In this document: positions 43,289 through 51,444 of the stretch, piece after piece | How positions within the stretch are numbered: the first letter of the stretch is position 1 | Layout: every line of letters starts with the position of its first letter | Translations under genes and position numbers: made by a program | Notes under the pieces: model-generated | What the model was told of the DNA's origin: nothing | The model's database searches: none | What the model saw: the letters and a program-made list of their open reading frames with translations, nothing else | Source: CBDDFS01 sp965227255 | GTDB lineage: Bacteria > Bacteroidota > Bacteroidia > Flavobacteriales_E > Vicingaceae | Direction of reading: 5' to 3' | Assembly: GCA_965227255.1 (NCBI GenBank) | Contig: CBDDFS010000007.1 | Coordinates: forward strand, 1 to 64,000 | DNA length: 64,000 nt

Positions 43289-45361
43289 CTATTCAGTCGA
43301 GGACTCAGATACAGGTTTTTCTTCAGAGGTCTCTTCTTCTTTTGGAGCTTCAGCGCTTCCATTTTCAGATATAGTATTCTCTTTGGATTGCGCCATTTTC
43401 TCATTCTGAGCTGCTTCTCTTCCTTCGTCGTTAAACGGCCTTTTTCCAAAGATCTTCTCAAGATCGTCCTTGAAGATCACCTCTTTTTCCAATAATAATT
43501 CTGCAAGTGCCTTGAGTTCTTTCTTATGATCTGAAAGAATCTTTTTCGTGCGCTCATATGCAGTATCAACCATCTTCTTCACTTCTTCATCAATGATCTT
43601 GGCTGTCTCATCACTATACGGCTTAGAGAAGCTGTAATCGCTTTGACCGGTTGAATCGTAATAACTGATATGGCCCACTTTCTCATTTAAACCATATATC
43701 GACACCATGGCGTAAGCCTGTTTGGTGATTTTCTCCAGATCAGAAAGGGCACCGGTTGAGATCTTACCAAAAGTGATATCCTCGGCTGCTCTACCACCCA
43801 AGGCCGCACACATTTCATCCAACAATTGTTCCTTATTCGACAATTGTCTCTCCTCCGGCAAATACCAGGCTGCACCAAGAGATCTTCCACGAGGTACAAT
43901 GGTTACTTTTACAAGTGGATTGGCATATTCAGTTAACCAGCTCACAGCAGCATGTCCTGCTTCGTGATATGCAATGATCTTTTTCTCTTCAGGAGTAATG
44001 ATCTTATTCTTCTTCTCAAGTCCACCGATGATCCTGTCTACAGCGTCGAGAAAATCCTGATGGGAAACTTTCTTTTTCTTTTTCCTGGCAGCGATCAATG
44101 CTGCTTCGTTACACACATTGGCAATGTCGGCACCACTGAATCCAGGTGTCTGTCTGGCCAGAAAATCAGGATCAACTGACTTATCCACCTTGAGAGGCTT
44201 CAAATGCACCTTGAAGATATCTCTTCTTTCGATCAATTCGGGAAGATCAACATGGATCTGACGATCAAATCTACCTGCTCTCAGTAATGCACGATCAAGA
44301 ACATCTGCACGGTTAGTGGCAGCCAAAATGATTACTCCACTATTAGTGCCAAAACCATCCATTTCCGTTAGCAATTGGTTCAGTGTATTTTCCCTTTCGT
44401 CGTTCGCACCCTGGGCTATTCCTCTTCCTCTGGCTCTACCAATGGCATCAATTTCATCAATGAAAATGATGGCTGGAGATTTCTCCTTTGCTTGTTTGAA
44501 AAGGTCACGTACCCTGCTGGCACCCACTCCGACAAACATCTCAACAAAGTCAGAACCTGACAATGAGAAAAATGGCACCTGAGCTTCACCGGCTACGGCC
44601 TTTGCTAGCAATGTCTTACCTGTTCCCGGAGGTCCTACAAGGATAGCTCCCTTTGGAATCTTCGCACCGATCTCTGTGTATTTTTTTGGATTCTTCAGGA
44701 ATTCAACAATCTCCTGAATCTCTACTTTGGCTTCTTCCAGTCCGGCCACATCCTTGAATGTAACGTTTACACTCTTCTCCTTATCAAACAAGGTAGCTTT
44801 GGATTTCCCAATGTTGAAAATCTGTGATCCTGCTCCACCTGCTCCTCCAGTCATTCGTCGCATTATAAAGAGCCAAATTCCAACCATGATGATGATTGGC
44901 AGCAACCAGCCAAAGATCTCACCTCCCCAGTTTTTCCTGGTTTCGTAATTAGGTATTAATTTATCTTCCGCCGGAAGGTCCTTCTGGAAATCATTCAGGT
45001 AGGTATTGAACTGTTCGTCTGAACCAATTTCAAGAATATAATGCGGACCCTTTGCACCTCCTATTCCGCCGCTTTTAACATCGCTGTAAGCGTCGTTCGA
45101 AAGCCGGTCCTGCTTGATGGTAATCTCTACAAATTCTTTGTTAACGATATCGATATTCTGAACATCCCCTCTTTCAACCATATCTCTGAAAGCAGGAAGC
45201 TGTGTCTCTGTCAAGCCCGAGAAGCTGAACAGCTGGACTCCAATGATGATGGCACCGATTATACCATAAATCCAATAGAAATTAAAGGGCTTCTTTTGAT
45301 TGCCCGGTTTCTTCGGATTTACGTTTGGTCTGTTATTTCCTTTATTTTCTTGTTCGGCCAT
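43289..45361 (-). CDS. ftsH: ATP-dependent zinc metalloprotease FtsH
   Basis: A 690-residue membrane AAA+ protease that degrades misfolded or regulatory membrane and cytosolic proteins. It has two membrane segments (about residues 29-47 and 152-168), Walker A GPPGTGKT (243-250), Walker B IIFIDEIDAIGRA (298-310), the second-region RADVLDRALLRAGRFDR, and zinc-binding HEAGH (466-470). An acidic Ser/Glu-rich tail follows from about residue 650. The N-terminal 25 residues are polar and Asn/Lys-rich. It lies 19 bp downstream of rsfS. Confidence 0.97.
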   Translation of the reverse strand: MAEQENKGNNRPNVNPKKPGNQKKPFNFYWIYGIIGAIIIGVQLFSFSGLTETQLPAFRDMVERGDVQNIDIVNKEFVEITIKQDRLSNDAYSDVKSGGIGGAKGPHYILEIGSDEQFNTYLNDFQKDLPAEDKLIPNYETRKNWGGEIFGWLLPIIIMVGIWLFIMRRMTGGAGGAGSQIFNIGKSKATLFDKEKSVNVTFKDVAGLEEAKVEIQEIVEFLKNPKKYTEIGAKIPKGAILVGPPGTGKTLLAKAVAGEAQVPFFSLSGSDFVEMFVGVGASRVRDLFKQAKEKSPAIIFIDEIDAIGRARGRGIAQGANDERENTLNQLLTEMDGFGTNSGVIILAATNRADVLDRALLRAGRFDRQIHVDLPELIERRDIFKVHLKPLKVDKSVDPDFLARQTPGFSGADIANVCNEAALIAARKKKKKVSHQDFLDAVDRIIGGLEKKNKIITPEEKKIIAYHEAGHAAVSWLTEYANPLVKVTIVPRGRSLGAAWYLPEERQLSNKEQLLDEMCAALGGRAAEDITFGKISTGALSDLEKITKQAYAMVSIYGLNEKVGHISYYDSTGQSDYSFSKPYSDETAKIIDEEVKKMVDTAYERTKKILSDHKKELKALAELLLEKEVIFKDDLEKIFGKRPFNDEGREAAQNEKMAQSKENTISENGSAEAPKEEETSEEKPVSESSTE

Positions 45362-45380
45362 TTCGTTCTATAATGTTGGT

Positions 45381-45734
45381 TTAGCTAGCGTCGCCCCATA
45401 AGTTTTCAAGATCGTAGAAGGACCTGAATTCTTTTTGAAAAACATGCACAACAACGTCAACATAGTCTATCAAAACCCACTCGGCATTATTGACACCTTC
45501 CACATGGAATGGTTTGTCACCCGTTTCTTCCCTAACCATTCTTTGAACTTCTTCGGCAATCGCCTCAACATGTGTATTCGAATTCCCGTGACAGATAACG
45601 AAATAGTCACAAACAGTCGGGTTGGTTTTGTATATATCCAAAGTTACTATTTCTTCCCCTTTCTTTTCTTCTATTCCCTTTTTCACAAATTCCACCAATC
45701 TGAGGGAAGACTTATCTTTTTGTTTATTTGTCAT
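45381..45734 (-). CDS. rsfS: ribosome silencing factor RsfS
   Basis: RsfS (about 117 residues from ATG 45734) binds L14 and blocks 50S/30S joining when nutrients are limiting. Family segments are EIVTLDIYKTNPTVCDYFVICHGNSNTHVEAIAEEV, then HVEGVNNAEWVLIDYVDVVVHVFQKEFRSFYDLENLW, with the highly conserved WVLIDYxDVVVHVF core. An upstream ATG at 45779 would add 15 Cys/His-containing residues that do not look like the family; 45734 (MTNKQKDKSS) is preferred. It is the first gene of the rsfS-ftsH-DUF2007-cdsA-psd operon and is divergent from birA. Confidence 0.94.
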   Translation of the reverse strand: MTNKQKDKSSLRLVEFVKKGIEEKKGEEIVTLDIYKTNPTVCDYFVICHGNSNTHVEAIAEEVQRMVREETGDKPFHVEGVNNAEWVLIDYVDVVVHVFQKEFRSFYDLENLWGDAS

Positions 45735-45802
45735 ACATACTTTTGGACAACAATTATAATGATGCAAAAGTTGTGCCAAAGATTCAGAACTTGCAATAAT
45801 TC

Positions 45803-46576
45803 ATGAAAATTCAGGGTCACGAGGTAATATTCACTCCAAAAACGGCTTCAACTAACAGTCTAGCCGAAGAAATGCTTCGAAATGAGACTTTACAAAACGG
45901 AAGTGTTGTCAGGACTGATTTCCAGACTGCCGGGAAAGGAATGATGAATAATTCATGGCAAAGCGAGGAAGGTAAAAACCTGTTATTCAGTCTGTATCGA
46001 AAGAATCCGGGCCTAAGAGCAGAAAATCAGTTTTATCTCAGCAAAGCCACTTCATTGGCCATACATGACATGCTGACAGAGAATGAAGCTTTTTCGAATG
46101 TTAAAATAAAATGGCCGAATGATGTTCTTGTAAATGAGAATAAAATTGCCGGAACCCTTATTCAGTGCGGATTACGGAATAGTGACGTAATGTATTCCAT
46201 CATTGGAATTGGACTAAACGTGAATCAGGAGGATTTTGCCAATGAATTCAAGGCCACATCAATGATGATTGAAAAGAAAGTAATCATTGATCTCGACAAA
46301 ATCCTGGCCGACCTACTGATGAGGCTTGACAAGTACCTCGATATGATTAAAAAGCAAGAATTCACAGTGCTGGATGAATTATATCACCAACATCTCCTGG
46401 GGAACAATCAGTGGTTAAAATTTTCCAAGGCAGGAATGGAATTCAAAGGCAGAATAAAGAGAGTAAAAGAAAATGGATTAATAGAGCTGGAGGACGAAAA
46501 TGGAGGCTTGAAGAACTATGAGATCAAGGAAATCAGTCTAGTTTCAACTCAGCCAATCTCTCCACCAGCATATTGA
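45803..46576 (+). CDS. birA: biotin--[acetyl-CoA-carboxylase] ligase
   Basis: A 257-residue monofunctional (class I) biotin protein ligase without an N-terminal HTH repressor domain. Motifs are FTPKTASTNSLAEEM, DFQTAGKGMMNNSWQSEEGKNLLFSLY (the GRGRRGR-type biotinyl-AMP loop, here GKGMMNNSW), and VKIKWPNDVLVNENKIAGTLIQ with the catalytic Lys. An SH3-like C-terminal domain follows (GNNQWLKFSKAGMEFKGRI). It activates biotin and attaches it to carboxylases. Its 3' end overlaps the convergent SRPBCC gene by 44 bp. Confidence 0.93.
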   Translation: MKIQGHEVIFTPKTASTNSLAEEMLRNETLQNGSVVRTDFQTAGKGMMNNSWQSEEGKNLLFSLYRKNPGLRAENQFYLSKATSLAIHDMLTENEAFSNVKIKWPNDVLVNENKIAGTLIQCGLRNSDVMYSIIGIGLNVNQEDFANEFKATSMMIEKKVIIDLDKILADLLMRLDKYLDMIKKQEFTVLDELYHQHLLGNNQWLKFSKAGMEFKGRIKRVKENGLIELEDENGGLKNYEIKEISLVSTQPISPPAY

Positions 46577-46940
46577 AAAAATTGCGAAGTGGTTTTTCCA
46601 CCATGACCTTCATGAAAGGACTGATCTCACCCTGAAACTCAATGTGAACCTCGGAAGAAGCATCGCTCAAGGTAGCAATATGGATATCCATTCCAAATGG
46701 AAATGGAACCTTGCCATCAGACTTCATCTTGATTAAATCATATTCATTTTTTTCTTCGATTTTGAGACCCAGATCCGTCATGCCTTTAATACGAAAGGAA
46801 CAGGAATCTTCAGTGTACTTAAAATTTTCAACCTTATCAGCAGGCAGAAGGGCCTCGAAATTCTGGAAATTAGTGATGAAGGAAAATATCTTTTCCGCGT
46901 TGTATCCTACCTCTTTTTTATCTGATTCGATCTTAGTCAT
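46533..46940 (-). CDS. SRPBCC (START-like) family protein
   Basis: A 135-residue helix-grip protein of the polyketide-cyclase/CoxG-like superfamily: an N-terminal strand-helix AEKIFSFITNFQNFEALLPAD, central strands (VENFKYTEDSCSFRIKGM) and the long C-terminal helix KPLRNFFNMLVERLAEL. The hydrophobic cavity typical of the fold would bind a lipid-like ligand, but the function is unknown. It overlaps pyrE by 8 nt, so the two genes are coupled. It overlaps birA on the opposite strand for 44 bp. Confidence 0.82.
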   Translation of the reverse strand: MTKIESDKKEVGYNAEKIFSFITNFQNFEALLPADKVENFKYTEDSCSFRIKGMTDLGLKIEEKNEYDLIKMKSDGKVPFPFGMDIHIATLSDASSEVHIEFQGEISPFMKVMVEKPLRNFFNMLVERLAELKLD

Positions 46941-47580
46941 TCTTATTCCAGTTTTCAGGATTAATTCGCCAGTCCTTTAGTGTACTAACTTCATCTTCAC
47001 TAATGTAATTCTCTTCAAGAGCCGCTTCCAGCAAATTTTCATAATTCGACAGAGAGTAGAGAACACATTCTTTTTCAGAAAAGTTTTTATCTGATATGTC
47101 AAAGCCATAATTAAAAATGGAAACCATGCCAAGTACATTAAATTCACTTTCTCTCAAGGCGTCAACAGCACTCAAGCTGCTCATACCTGTTGAAATCAGA
47201 TCTTCCACAACAACAACGTTTTTTCCACTGTTTAAATCACCCTCGATGCGATTGCCCAAACCATGTCCTTTTGAAGAAGATCGAACATAGATAAAGGGTA
47301 GGTCCATTTCGTCTGCGATTAAAGCTCCTATAGCAATAGCGCCGGTTGCCACACCCGCGATAACATCGGCGTTTGGGTAGTTTTTGCGGATGATTTCCAC
47401 CAACTCATTTTTTATAAAATTTCGTATATTCGGATGTGAAAGTGTTTTGCGATTGTCGCAATAAATAGGAGAAAACCATCCGGAAGCCCATTGAAAGGGA
47501 TTTGCAGTTTGAATACGAATAGCTTTTATTTGCAGCAGATAGCGAGCAAGTTCCTGTGCAATTACACGGTCTTTAATCAT
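46933..47580 (-). CDS. pyrE: orotate phosphoribosyltransferase
   Basis: PyrE (215 residues from ATG 47580) makes OMP from orotate and PRPP. Family segments are FQWASGWFSPIYCDNRKTLSHP (substrate loop), VIAGVATGAIAIGALIADEM, FIYVRSSSKGHG (flexible K-rich loop) and the PRPP motif VVVVEDLISTGMSSLSAVDAL. A longer start at 47634 would read through the divergent NUDIX gene's start and adds no family sequence, so it is rejected. A TACATTTG element sits 4 nt before the chosen ATG. Confidence 0.94.
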   Translation of the reverse strand: MIKDRVIAQELARYLLQIKAIRIQTANPFQWASGWFSPIYCDNRKTLSHPNIRNFIKNELVEIIRKNYPNADVIAGVATGAIAIGALIADEMDLPFIYVRSSSKGHGLGNRIEGDLNSGKNVVVVEDLISTGMSSLSAVDALRESEFNVLGMVSIFNYGFDISDKNFSEKECVLYSLSNYENLLEAALEENYISEDEVSTLKDWRINPENWNKND

Positions 47581-47584
47581 CGGG

Positions 47585-47592
47585 CAAATGTA
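47585..47592 (-). promoter_or_regulatory. putative -7 promoter element of pyrE, leaderless spacing (TACATTTG)
   Basis: A perfect TAnnTTTG on the minus strand, 4 nt before the pyrE ATG and overlapping the first codons of the divergent NUDIX gene (ATG 47588). Confidence 0.4.
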
Positions 47593-48196
47593 TAAAGTTT
47601 TTATCAACGAAAGGGCTATTACCCTTACCGACAAATACGAAGATTACAAGTCGAATTACGACTGCCTCTTCCTCAATTACGAGGGTGCAAATGAGGCTCT
47701 TTTCGACTCCGTTGAGTTGTTGTCTTCTTCCGATGTAGTAAGTGAATTGTGCGTTTACACGAATGACCTGGACAAGCTTTGGACGAACTTTAAGGAGCGC
47801 TATAAAATGATTGAAGCGGCCGGTGGAATCGTAGTGAAAGACGGAAAGGTTCTATTGATCATGAAGAATGCTCATTGGGATCTTCCGAAAGGTAAAATCG
47901 ATGGGACTGAATCACTCGAAGATGCAGCGATCCGGGAAGTCTCGGAGGAATGTGGCCTGAAAGAACTGAGTATTGATGAATCACTTGATGTCACTTATTA
48001 TATCTACAAAGAGGGCGAGAAAGAAGTGCTAAAAAAGACACAATGGTTCAAAATGTCTTCTGCGACAGACGGACCTCTTCAAGGTGATGCCAAAGAAGGA
48101 ATCACGGATGTTCAATGGGCATCATCCGATGACTGGGCTGAAAAGAGCAAGGCTTCTTACCCTTCGGTGATTAATCTTCTCTCGTCAATCTTTTGA
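47588..48196 (+). CDS. NUDIX hydrolase
   Basis: A 202-residue protein with a Bacteroidota-specific N-terminal domain of about 80 residues (VFINERAITLTDKYEDY). A NUDIX domain follows, beginning EAAGGIVVKDGKVLLIMKNAHWDLPKGKIDGTESLEDAAIREVSEECGL over about 45 residues, with the GX5EX7REUXEEXGU box (GKIDGTE...REVSEECGL). It hydrolyses a nucleoside diphosphate linked to another moiety; the substrate is not predictable. Its ATG is only 7 bp from the divergent pyrE ATG. The last 12 bp overlap the convergent redoxin gene. Confidence 0.9.
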   Translation: MYKVFINERAITLTDKYEDYKSNYDCLFLNYEGANEALFDSVELLSSSDVVSELCVYTNDLDKLWTNFKERYKMIEAAGGIVVKDGKVLLIMKNAHWDLPKGKIDGTESLEDAAIREVSEECGLKELSIDESLDVTYYIYKEGEKEVLKKTQWFKMSSATDGPLQGDAKEGITDVQWASSDDWAEKSKASYPSVINLLSSIF

Positions 48197-49564
48197 TATA
48201 AGCCTGTAAATCTCTCCCTCGAGATTCTCTTCCGGTCTAGGAGCCGGATAACGAACAATCTTCTGATCTTTTCCCAACAAAGCATAGGTTGGAGTGCTAT
48301 ATAACCTGTATTTATCAATGAGGTCATATTGATCATCTTTGAAAAGCTGAGTCATTTTCAACTCATTCTCTGCAATGAATTTCAATGCCTTCACCTTTTT
48401 CTCATCCATATTTATGGCAATCACCTCTAACCTGTCGGAGTACTTTTCATTATATTCTTTAACGAACTCAAAATCCCTTAAACAGGTATTCGAATTGGCC
48501 GACCAGAAAAAGAGAAGAACCACTTTGTTTTTGGAAGCAGATAGGTGTACTACCTCGCCTTCGGAATTCTTTAAAGAGAAATCAGGTGCGTCCTGACCCT
48601 TTTTAAGGAATTTCAATTCAGATATGATGTTCTTGCATATTCTCGCATTCTCCGGATTCAACGATCTGCTTTCGGTCGTCCGAAGCATGCTCATTACTTT
48701 ATCCTTCTTAAAGGTTTCGTCTCCATACACCTCCTTCAGACCAAGGATGGCAAAGAGCTGGGCCGTAGTGTCATTTCCTGCAAATTCATGTTCTTTAACC
48801 AGGGACATCATCTTATCATAACTCTGACTTCCATTCACGGCTGAAAGCATTTCAAATCCTTTCTTCCCCTGAGATATCTGAATGAATCTTTCCTGATAGA
48901 ATTGAGTGAAGAATTTCATGTAAGCCAGGTTTCCATACAGAACCGGACGATCTAAAATATGGCTGGAAAAAAGCTTCTTCTCACTTCCTAAAACGGCATC
49001 TTCCAATGAAGCCAGATCGTATTCGAGGTAGAGTTTGAAGGAGTCGGGACTGTCAATGTACTTCAGGGTCATTTCTTTTGAAAATTCCTGAACCAACGGA
49101 ACCATTTTCTTGGTTACAAGCTCTGCGTGATGCTCTTCAAGAAATATTGCTTGCTCTTTCTGATAGGCGAAAATGAGATTATTGATTCCCCGATCTGATT
49201 CCTCAAGAATCTCAACATCCAAATTCTTATCGTAAAGTCTGTTCTGATTTTCTTCTTCATCATAGGTGAGATTCAATTTGAGATGAAAATCCGGGAAAAC
49301 AATGAGGTCCAAAGTTTTATCCTCAATCTTGATCTTAATCAGTGCAGATTTGATCAAATAAGCATTCAATTCAAATTTACCCTCAGGTCCTATTTTGGTC
49401 ACATCCATTTTGACCTCTTTATAGCTGATAAAGTCATCTATGGCATACAGACGCACGTATTTACCCTCAAAATCTTTGGCCGTGCCGCTAATCTTCAGAG
49501 CGTAAACCGACTGACAAAAGAGAAATACAAATAGAAAAGAATATCTCAGAAAATTGAAGGTCAT
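48185..49564 (-). CDS. TlpA-like thioredoxin-fold protein with SxxC active site
   Basis: A 459-residue secreted protein with a signal peptide (FLRYSFLFVFLFCQSVYA), a DUF4369-like N-terminal beta domain (LKISGTAKDFEGKYVRLYAID), a long helical middle, and a C-terminal AhpC/TSA-redoxin domain. The redoxin part has GQDAPDFSLKNSEGEVVHLSA and VVLLFFWSANSNTCLRDFEF. The usual CxxC is SNTC: S358 replaces the first Cys, C361 remains. A lone cysteine changes the expected chemistry. The STPTYALLGKDQKI cis-Pro loop is intact. It is overlapped by coaD by 4 nt at its start. Confidence 0.88.
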   Translation of the reverse strand: MTFNFLRYSFLFVFLFCQSVYALKISGTAKDFEGKYVRLYAIDDFISYKEVKMDVTKIGPEGKFELNAYLIKSALIKIKIEDKTLDLIVFPDFHLKLNLTYDEEENQNRLYDKNLDVEILEESDRGINNLIFAYQKEQAIFLEEHHAELVTKKMVPLVQEFSKEMTLKYIDSPDSFKLYLEYDLASLEDAVLGSEKKLFSSHILDRPVLYGNLAYMKFFTQFYQERFIQISQGKKGFEMLSAVNGSQSYDKMMSLVKEHEFAGNDTTAQLFAILGLKEVYGDETFKKDKVMSMLRTTESRSLNPENARICKNIISELKFLKKGQDAPDFSLKNSEGEVVHLSASKNKVVLLFFWSANSNTCLRDFEFVKEYNEKYSDRLEVIAINMDEKKVKALKFIAENELKMTQLFKDDQYDLIDKYRLYSTPTYALLGKDQKIVRYPAPRPEENLEGEIYRLISKD

Positions 49565-50028
49565 TCAGGTAGTTTGCTTCCTTTTGGTATGAAGGCAGAT
49601 ACATCTCCTCCATTTCGATATATCTCACGAACAATGGTTGAATTTATTGCACTGTGCTCCGGAAGTGTTGCAATGAAGATGGTTTCAATATCTTCATTTA
49701 AACTCCTGTTCATGTGTGCGATCTCATACTCAAACTGGAAGTCACGCATGTTTCTCAAACCTCGGACAATACAATCAATACCATTGTCACGACAATAGTC
49801 GACGGTTAAACCATCAAAACTCTCAACCTTTACCTTATCTCCTTCATCGGCGAATACTTGTTTGATAAAATCGAGACGATCTTCCAGGGAAAACAAATAC
49901 TGCTTTTTCGAATTAACTCCGATTCCGATCACAACATGGTCGAAGAATTTTAGCGCACTTCGAACCACCGCTTCGTGACCACGTGTAAATGGATCAAAGG
50001 ATCCGGGAAATATGGCTTTTTTTCCCAT
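49561..50028 (-). CDS. coaD: phosphopantetheine adenylyltransferase
   Basis: CoaD (155 residues from ATG 50028) makes dephospho-CoA. Motifs are KKAIFPGSFDPFTRGHEAVV (nucleotide-binding TxGH form), VVIGIGVNSKKQYLFSLEDRL, the CIVRGLRNMRDFQFEYEIAHMN substrate-binding region, and HSAINSTIVREIYRNGGDVS (ISSSxVRE-type). The longer start at 50097 adds 23 residues not found in the family and overlaps rsmD, so the internal ATG 50028 is used. It lies 10 bp after rsmD, and its end overlaps the redoxin gene by 4 nt. Confidence 0.96.
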   Translation of the reverse strand: MGKKAIFPGSFDPFTRGHEAVVRSALKFFDHVVIGIGVNSKKQYLFSLEDRLDFIKQVFADEGDKVKVESFDGLTVDYCRDNGIDCIVRGLRNMRDFQFEYEIAHMNRSLNEDIETIFIATLPEHSAINSTIVREIYRNGGDVSAFIPKGSKLPE

Positions 50029-50038
50029 GTGACTTGTT

Positions 50039-50572
50039 TTAAGGTTGGAAGAGGCTAAAGTTAACTTTTCCGAACGACCTTTGAAACTCAAATTCACTCA
50101 CGTTGGAGAAGTCATGGTTCTTCTCATGCTCCAAAATCAGGTAACCACCTTCTTTGAGCAGTTTGCCAGTAAATACTTTCTCGATAATGTCTTTATAATC
50201 TTGACTGTCATATGGCGGATCGGCAAATATGATGTCGAAAGTATGCTGGCATTTAGACAGATATCGAATCACATCGTATTTAATGACCTCAAGATTGTCA
50301 ATCTCCCATTTCAACTTCGTTTCTGAAATGAACTTAACCGAAGCCAATTGAATGTCAACGGCAGTGGCCGATTCAACACCTCTTGAAATGAATTCAAAAG
50401 ATATGGCTCCCGAGCCTGAATACAGGTCAAGGACATCAAGACCTTCAAAATCCAATCTGCTGGCAAGCAAATTGAATAATCCTTCCCGGGCGTAATCAGT
50501 AGTTGGTCTGGTAAACTTAAGATTGACCGGATTCAGTTTTCTTCCTCGAAGATCTCCACTAATTATACGCAC
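50039..50572 (-). CDS. rsmD: 16S rRNA (guanine(966)-N(2))-methyltransferase
   Basis: A 177-residue class I SAM methyltransferase. It starts RIISGDLRGRKLNP, the RsmD N-terminal signature, has PTTDYAREGLFNLL and VLDLYSGSGAISFEFISRG (SAM-binding motif I), and the N6/N2-methylase motif IIFADPPYD. It methylates G966 of 16S rRNA. It overlaps DUF3822 by 10 nt and precedes coaD by 10 bp. Confidence 0.95.
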   Translation of the reverse strand: MRIISGDLRGRKLNPVNLKFTRPTTDYAREGLFNLLASRLDFEGLDVLDLYSGSGAISFEFISRGVESATAVDIQLASVKFISETKLKWEIDNLEVIKYDVIRYLSKCQHTFDIIFADPPYDSQDYKDIIEKVFTGKLLKEGGYLILEHEKNHDFSNVSEFEFQRSFGKVNFSLFQP

Positions 50573-51432
50573 AGGAATTGCTGAAAAAGTGTGTAATAGT
50601 AGTTCGAAGGAATATTGTCGAGGACATTGGAATAATTAAGCACTTTCGGTCGGTGCCCGAAACTCACATTCCTAACATACTTATAAAGGATTGTCCAAAC
50701 GGCTGCCTCACTGTCAATCTCTCCCAATACCTCCACGTCAATCTTATCCGCGTTCAGGTCGAGTTGTTCGAACGAGAAAAGCACATAGTAAATGAAATCT
50801 TCGGCTGTCGTGTAGTTGAAAGAATTGAAATAGTTCAAAGAACCATTCTTAAAAAGCATTACCTCAACATGTGAATACTGCACATGCAAAACCACTTTCT
50901 CTCCTTCTTGCTGTTTGTATTTCAACGTCAGACCATCGATCAGGGATGTAGAGTAATGCCTTACTGATGCTCCGGGAAATGTCTTTTGAAAATGATCATT
51001 CAAAACCGAAGGAATGGCATAAATATTCCTGGCCTTTAGATTAACAAGATGATCTTCTTTAATGATCAAGTCTTCTTTTTTCCCCTGAACAAATTCAAAG
51101 AAATCCGACTTTTTTTCTTCAGTGTAAAAGGCCTCCGGAACCAGCGTTGCATGTTCATTGATGATGCCGATCGTGACTTTCTCGAAAGCTGAAGAAAGAA
51201 GGGCACTGGATTGTCGGCAGTTTTCAAATTCTACCAGTAATTGCTGATAATTCTGGAGTCCTTCGAAAATAAATTCTTCGACCGCCAAATACGTATTATC
51301 CTTTAAATCAAGGACAGCCACATACATGGCGTCTTTGCCTATAAGAAGAGATAGAAAATATGAACCCTTATAGGAAGGTTTGTAGAAAGGATCAGAAACA
51401 GACCTATGTGGTTTGATCCCGTTTTGAATCAT
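50563..51432 (-). CDS. DUF3822 family protein
   Basis: A 289-residue protein matching the Bacteroidota DUF3822 family by context and content: SYFLSLLIGKDAMYVAVLDLKDNTYLAVEE at the start, VPEAFYTEEKKSDFFEFVQG in the middle, and ALLINYFNSFNYTTAEDFIYYVLFSFEQL-like actin/ASKHA-fold strands late. It resembles a degenerate actin-like fold, but no activity is known. It is coupled to rsmD (10-nt overlap) and lies 12 bp after the upstream membrane-protein gene. Confidence 0.8.
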   Translation of the reverse strand: MIQNGIKPHRSVSDPFYKPSYKGSYFLSLLIGKDAMYVAVLDLKDNTYLAVEEFIFEGLQNYQQLLVEFENCRQSSALLSSAFEKVTIGIINEHATLVPEAFYTEEKKSDFFEFVQGKKEDLIIKEDHLVNLKARNIYAIPSVLNDHFQKTFPGASVRHYSTSLIDGLTLKYKQQEGEKVVLHVQYSHVEVMLFKNGSLNYFNSFNYTTAEDFIYYVLFSFEQLDLNADKIDVEVLGEIDSEAAVWTILYKYVRNVSFGHRPKVLNYSNVLDNIPSNYYYTLFQQFLCV

Positions 51433-51444
51433 ATGAAGGGTGTT

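Noticed and set aside
47581..47634. Longer pyrE start inside the NUDIX gene
   Set aside because: The extra residues are not family-like and would overlap the divergent NUDIX coding start; the internal ATG at 47580 matches PyrE N-termini.
50029..50097. Longer coaD start at 50097
   Set aside because: It adds 23 residues that overlap rsmD and do not match CoaD, which normally starts directly at the KKAIFPGSFDP strand.
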